From Deltaproteobacteria bacterium (lineage in GTDB: Bacteria > UBA10199 > DSSB01), in contig JAJFLL010000095.1 of the NCBI GenBank assembly GCA_021772695.1, positions 1 to 9,849 of the forward strand: 9,849 nucleotides of DNA. Reading direction: 5' to 3'. Below, in pieces: positions 6,595-9,849 of this stretch. The translations under genes and the position numbers were made by a program. The notes beneath the pieces were generated by a model. It ran no database searches. It saw nothing but the letters and a program-made list of their open reading frames with translations, and was not told the origin of the DNA. The number at the start of each line of letters is the position of its first letter. Position 1 is the first letter of the stretch.

Positions 6595-6909
6595 ATGTCT
6601 CACAATCCAGAAGAGATGTTAAAGCATATTAAGATCTACGTAGTAGTATTCTTAGCCCTGGCCGTATTAACGGTAGTTACCGTTTGGGCTTCTTATATTC
6701 ATGTCAGTCCGGCTCTTCATGTTACTATCGCTATGGCCATTGCTACAGTTAAAGGCGGCCTCGTAGTCGCTTATTTCATGCACATGATTTCCGAGAAGAA
6801 ATTGATCTATACGGTTTGTCTATTGACCGCATTTTTCTTCATCTTTATGCTGTTAGTAACCTTTTTCGCTGACACCACTAAGGGGCCCCTGGTTCCCGAC
6901 TTTTTTTAA
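6595..6909 (+). CDS. coxD: Cytochrome c oxidase subunit IV, prokaryotic type
   Basis: The product is 104 residues with three membrane helices (about 12-34, 39-63, 70-92). The signature is the second-helix stretch ATVKGGLVVAYFMHM (50-64) followed by an acidic/basic SEKKLI turn, typical of the prokaryotic COX4 family (PF03626 by recall). This small subunit is thought to stabilise the oxidase complex and binds no metal. AGGAG (6585-6589) lies 5 bases before the ATG, and the gene starts 16 bp after coxC. Expression with coxC is almost certain. The next gene starts 1 base after its stop. Confidence 0.9.
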   Translation: MSHNPEEMLKHIKIYVVVFLALAVLTVVTVWASYIHVSPALHVTIAMAIATVKGGLVVAYFMHMISEKKLIYTVCLLTAFFFIFMLLVTFFADTTKGPLVPDFF

Positions 6910-6910
6910 T

Positions 6911-7327
6911 ATGTCTTTAAAGAAGTTCCATATTTTCTTCATCTCGGTTTCTGGACTGCTCGCCTTAGGGATGGTGTTCTGGGGTGTTTATTTTTACAAA
7001 ACAACGGGCAATTACAGCGGCTTTTTCTTCAGTGGGCTCGGAGCCGCGGGAACGATTTTGCTCTATCGTTATCTACGGTGGTTTCTTGAAAAATATTCTC
7101 GCTTATTAAGTTTGGCGGTTGTTTCAGTTATTCTAGGTCTGCCCCTTTGGCCCCGGTATCTGGAGGCCTGCAGCACCTGCTACCAAGATCCCGACAATCC
7201 GTTGACCCAGGGTACGCTCTGGGGAGTCTGGTTTCTTATGGTGGTTATCGTGGGTGTATTGCTCTCTATCATCTTCATTGCGCGGGGTTGGATTAAGCGT
7301 GCCAACCAGCTAAAGACCCAGCTTTAA
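6911..7327 (+). CDS. Uncharacterised four-helix membrane protein with CxxC motif, last gene of the cox operon
   Basis: The product is 138 residues and not from a family I can name with certainty. Four hydrophobic segments are seen (about 8-29, 37-58, 65-80, 101-125). Between the third and fourth is a hydrophilic loop with A-C87-S-T-C90-Y-Q-D-P-D-N-P-L-T-Q-G. I have a recollection of similar C.VC..DP..P.TQG loops in small proteins beside oxidase genes of other deep-branching bacteria, but cannot confirm it. Topology would probably put the N-terminus in the cytoplasm (basic MSLKK) and a basic RGWIKR tail there too, which with four helices leaves the CxxC loop outside. The start is 1 base after the coxD stop, with no separate ribosome site, suggesting translational coupling. 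A role in copper delivery, assembly or as an accessory subunit is inference from position and the CxxC. Confidence 0.75.
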   Translation: MSLKKFHIFFISVSGLLALGMVFWGVYFYKTTGNYSGFFFSGLGAAGTILLYRYLRWFLEKYSRLLSLAVVSVILGLPLWPRYLEACSTCYQDPDNPLTQGTLWGVWFLMVVIVGVLLSIIFIARGWIKRANQLKTQL

Positions 7328-7435
7328 TCGTCTTTTTCAAGCCACCCTCTCTTATTCTCCTTACTTTATCCTGATCTCCGCTTGGCTCATCCCGAGTAAG
7401 CCTTTAAGATGAATCCTGTATTTTTCTTCCAACTC

Positions 7436-7464
7436 TTGACGTCCTCTCTGGGACTACCTATCTA
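7436..7464 (+). promoter_or_regulatory. Candidate promoter for clpB
   Basis: TTGACG (7436-7441) is separated by exactly 17 bases from TATCTA (7459-7464), 22 bases before the clpB start codon. The -35 matches the housekeeping consensus at 5 of 6 positions, the -10 at about 3 of 6. The preceding C makes CTTGAC, which also resembles a heat-shock sigma-32 -35 element, but no clear CCCCAT-type -10 is present. The 159-bp gap 7328-7486 shows no clear terminator for the cox operon, so readthrough into clpB is possible. Confidence 0.4.
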
Positions 7465-7486
7465 AAGTCAGGAAACCGGAGGTTTC

Positions 7487-9849
7487 ATGCGATTAGATAA
7501 ATTTACCATCAAAGCCCAAGAAGCCGTATTAGAAGCGCAACACCAGGCAAGTGAATACGGCAATCAACAGGTAGAACCGGTTCATCTTTTGTTGTCGCTG
7601 CTACGGCAAAAGGAAGGGCTGGTAGGGCCATTGCTGAAAAAGTTAGGCGCTGAACCTGAGGCCCTGCAAGCCAAAGTCTTAGAGGCCATTGAGAAATTTC
7701 CCAAGGTATCGGGAAGCACTGGTGAATACCTATCTTCCTCCCTGAAGAAGGTATTGGAACGAGCCCATCATGAGGCTGGGAAGCTAAAGGATGACTATGT
7801 CAGTACCGAGCACCTGCTGTTGGCCTTAGTCGACCAAGGCGGCTCCTTGCTATCGACCCAAGGGGTCGACCGGGGCACCCTGTTAAAGGCCTTGCAAGAG
7901 GTGCGGGGGACTCATCGGGTCAGCGACCAAAACCCCGAGACCAAATATCAGGCTTTAGAAAAATACACCCGGGATCTGACTGAATTGGCACGCATGGGTA
8001 AACTCGATCCTGTGATCGGGCGCGATGACGAGATCCGTCGCGTCGTGCAAGTGCTTTCGCGGCGTACCAAGAATAACCCTGTATTAATTGGCGAGCCCGG
8101 TGTGGGTAAGACCGCCATCGTTGAAGGCCTGGCCCAACGAATCATTAACGGAGATGTGCCTGAAACGCTCCGCGATAAAAAGTTAATGGCCTTAGATCTG
8201 GGATCCTTGTTGGCGGGAACCAAATACCGGGGTGAGTTTGAGGACCGCCTGAAAGCCATTTTAAAAGAAATCACCGGTTCTGACGGGCAAATCATCCTCT
8301 TCATCGATGAATTGCACACTTTGGTAGGTGCGGGTGCCGCTGAAGGAGCCATGGACGCTTCCAATATGTTAAAACCCGCTTTGGCTCGAGGGGAACTTAG
8401 GTGTGTGGGTGCCACTACTTTAGACGAATATCGAAAACATATCGAGAAAGATGCTGCCTTAGAGCGGCGTTTTCAAACGGTGTATACGGGAGAACCGAGT
8501 ATCGAGGATACCATCGCTATTCTTCGCGGTTTAAAGGAACGTTACGAAGTCCATCATGGGGTACGCATTAAAGATACCGCATTGGTAAGTGCGGCCAGCT
8601 TAAGTCATCGCTATATTACCGATCGATTCCTTCCCGACAAAGCCATCGATTTAATCGATGAAGCGGCAAGCTCCTTGAGAATGGAAATTGACAGCATGCC
8701 TACCGAGATCGATGAAATTGAGAGAAAGGTGATTCAACTTCAGATTGAAGAGCAGGCCTTAAAGAAAGAGAAAGATGCGGCATCAAAAGAAAGATTAGAT
8801 GCCATTATCGCAGAGTTGGCTGACTTAAGAGAAAAGAGAGACGAATTAAAGGTGCATTGGCAAAACGAAAAGGAGGCTATTTCCAAGATACGTCAAGTCA
8901 AGACCGCTACAGAACAGGTTAAAACCGAAATTGAGCAGGCTGAGCGAGAAGGAAACCTGAATCTTGCGGCCGAACTGAAGTACGGAAAATTACCCCAGCT
9001 CAATAAAGACTTGGCAGAGCAAAATGCCAATCTCGCCGAAATGCAAAAAGATCAAAAAATGCTCAAAGAGGAAGTCGGCGCTGAAGATATAGCTGCTGTT
9101 GTGGCCAAATGGACGGGGATTCCCGTATCTAAAATGTTGGAAGGGGAGGTGGAAAAACTCATCCATATGGAATCTAGGCTTAGAGAACGGGTGGTGGGGC
9201 AAGAAGAAGCCCTTGAAAAAGTTTCCAATGCTGTGCGTCGAGCGCGAGCTGGTTTACAAGATCCCAATCGTCCTATCGGTTCTTTTATTTTTTTGGGACC
9301 AACCGGTGTGGGAAAAACAGAAACGGCTCGAGCCTTGGCGGAATTTCTTTTTGATGACGAGCACGCCATGATTCGCATCGATATGAGTGAGTATATGGAA
9401 AAACACGCGGTCAGTCGATTGATTGGGGCGCCTCCAGGATACGTGGGTTATGAAGAGGGCGGTCAATTGACTGAGGCAGTTAGAAGAAGACCCTTTTCAG
9501 TCATTCTTTTTGATGAAATTGAAAAGGCCCATCCTGAAGTTTTTAATGTGTTGTTACAAATTCTTGATGATGGGCGTGCCACCGATGGTCAAGGGCGTAC
9601 CGTGGATTTCAAAAATTCTGTCTTGATCATGACCAGTAACATTGGCTCCCAATATATTACCGAATTGGCAGGAAAAGATGATGCGCAAATGGAATCCAGG
9701 GTTTTAGAAGCTCTAAGAAGCCATTTTAGACCTGAGTTTCTCAATCGAATCGATGAAACGATTATTTTCAAATCATTGCATCAGGAACAACTTAATCGCA
9801 TCGTTGAAATACAATTGGCCCACCTAGACCAATTGCTGGCTGATAAAAA
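7487..9849 (+). CDS. clpB: ATP-dependent chaperone ClpB (3' end beyond window)
   Basis: The frame is open from the ATG at 7487 to the window end: 787 codons of an expected 855-865, so only the end of the second AAA+ small domain is missing. ClpB is a cytoplasmic hexameric disaggregase that threads aggregated proteins in cooperation with DnaK. The N-domain (1-145) has two Clp repeats. The first AAA+ module has Walker A GEPGVGKT (202-209), Walker B IILFIDE (269-275) and the KYRGEFE pore-loop context near 242. A charged coiled-coil M-domain (about 400-520) separates it from the second module, with Walker A GPTGVGKT (604-611), pore loop GYVGYEEGG near 650, and Walker B VILFDE (672-677). The M-domain and the absence of a ClpP-binding loop favour ClpB over ClpA/ClpC. 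GGAGG (7478-7482) lies 4 bases before the ATG. No frameshift was seen along the whole stretch. Confidence 0.97.
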   Translation, partial: MRLDKFTIKAQEAVLEAQHQASEYGNQQVEPVHLLLSLLRQKEGLVGPLLKKLGAEPEALQAKVLEAIEKFPKVSGSTGEYLSSSLKKVLERAHHEAGKLKDDYVSTEHLLLALVDQGGSLLSTQGVDRGTLLKALQEVRGTHRVSDQNPETKYQALEKYTRDLTELARMGKLDPVIGRDDEIRRVVQVLSRRTKNNPVLIGEPGVGKTAIVEGLAQRIINGDVPETLRDKKLMALDLGSLLAGTKYRGEFEDRLKAILKEITGSDGQIILFIDELHTLVGAGAAEGAMDASNMLKPALARGELRCVGATTLDEYRKHIEKDAALERRFQTVYTGEPSIEDTIAILRGLKERYEVHHGVRIKDTALVSAASLSHRYITDRFLPDKAIDLIDEAASSLRMEIDSMPTEIDEIERKVIQLQIEEQALKKEKDAASKERLDAIIAELADLREKRDELKVHWQNEKEAISKIRQVKTATEQVKTEIEQAEREGNLNLAAELKYGKLPQLNKDLAEQNANLAEMQKDQKMLKEEVGAEDIAAVVAKWTGIPVSKMLEGEVEKLIHMESRLRERVVGQEEALEKVSNAVRRARAGLQDPNRPIGSFIFLGPTGVGKTETARALAEFLFDDEHAMIRIDMSEYMEKHAVSRLIGAPPGYVGYEEGGQLTEAVRRRPFSVILFDEIEKAHPEVFNVLLQILDDGRATDGQGRTVDFKNSVLIMTSNIGSQYITELAGKDDAQMESRVLEALRSHFRPEFLNRIDETIIFKSLHQEQLNRIVEIQLAHLDQLLADK

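Noticed and set aside
7388..7402. Imperfect GGCTC...GAGTAAGCC hairpin after the cox operon
   Set aside because: Pairing is only 3-4 bp with a bulge and no T-run follows, so it does not qualify as a terminator.
7948..8415. 155-codon open frame on the minus strand inside clpB
   Set aside because: It lies wholly within the conserved first AAA+ module of clpB, its product is Ser/Arg/Pro-rich with no recognisable domain, and it is best explained as a frame shadow.

Overview
The window is a contiguous bacterial chromosome segment with no sign of a mobile element, RNA gene or CRISPR array. Genes are packed tightly and Shine-Dalgarno sites (AGGAG/GGAGG types) precede most of them. The gene set (glpA-glpB, rlmE, an aa3-like cytochrome oxidase operon, clpB) points to a Gram-negative, respiring bacterium. 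A lipoprotein signal and the form of CoxB, with a long insert before the CuA site and a Gln-type CuA loop, recall oxidases I associate with Bdellovibrionota, other 'deltaproteobacterial' lineages and related phyla. That placement is inference from memory, not a search.

Layout. (1) 1-1494, + strand: the last 54 codons of glpA overlap glpB by an ATGA junction. Together they encode the catalytic subunits of the anaerobic-type glycerol-3-phosphate dehydrogenase. No glpC follows. (2) 1454-2083, - strand: rlmE/ftsJ, the 23S rRNA U2552 2'-O-methyltransferase, runs convergently into glpB, and the two coding ends overlap by 41 bp. (3) 2159-2713, + strand: a thioredoxin/peroxiredoxin-like protein with a CNHC motif, divergent from rlmE. 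(4) 2807-7327, + strand: a six-gene respiratory operon. It holds a short lipoprotein with a complete CuA site, coxB, coxA, coxC, coxD and a small four-helix membrane protein with a CxxC motif. (5) 7487 to the window end, + strand: clpB, missing about its last 70 codons, behind its own probable promoter.

How they work together. Region 1 would feed electrons from glycerol-3-phosphate into the respiratory chain. Region 4 is the terminal end of that chain, an oxygen-reducing, proton-pumping heme-copper oxidase. The thioredoxin-like protein could serve redox or copper-site chemistry of the CuA proteins, but this rests only on proximity. RlmE and ClpB are housekeeping functions in ribosome maturation and protein disaggregation.

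Most notable: the oxidase operon encodes two CuA-type proteins, one a stand-alone lipoprotein and one a classical two-helix subunit II. Its subunit I appears to lack the K-channel lysine (Ile352 at that position) while keeping the D-channel acid and all heme and CuB ligands. The operon ends in an uncharacterised CxxC membrane protein. These three features together are the best candidates for less-described biology here.
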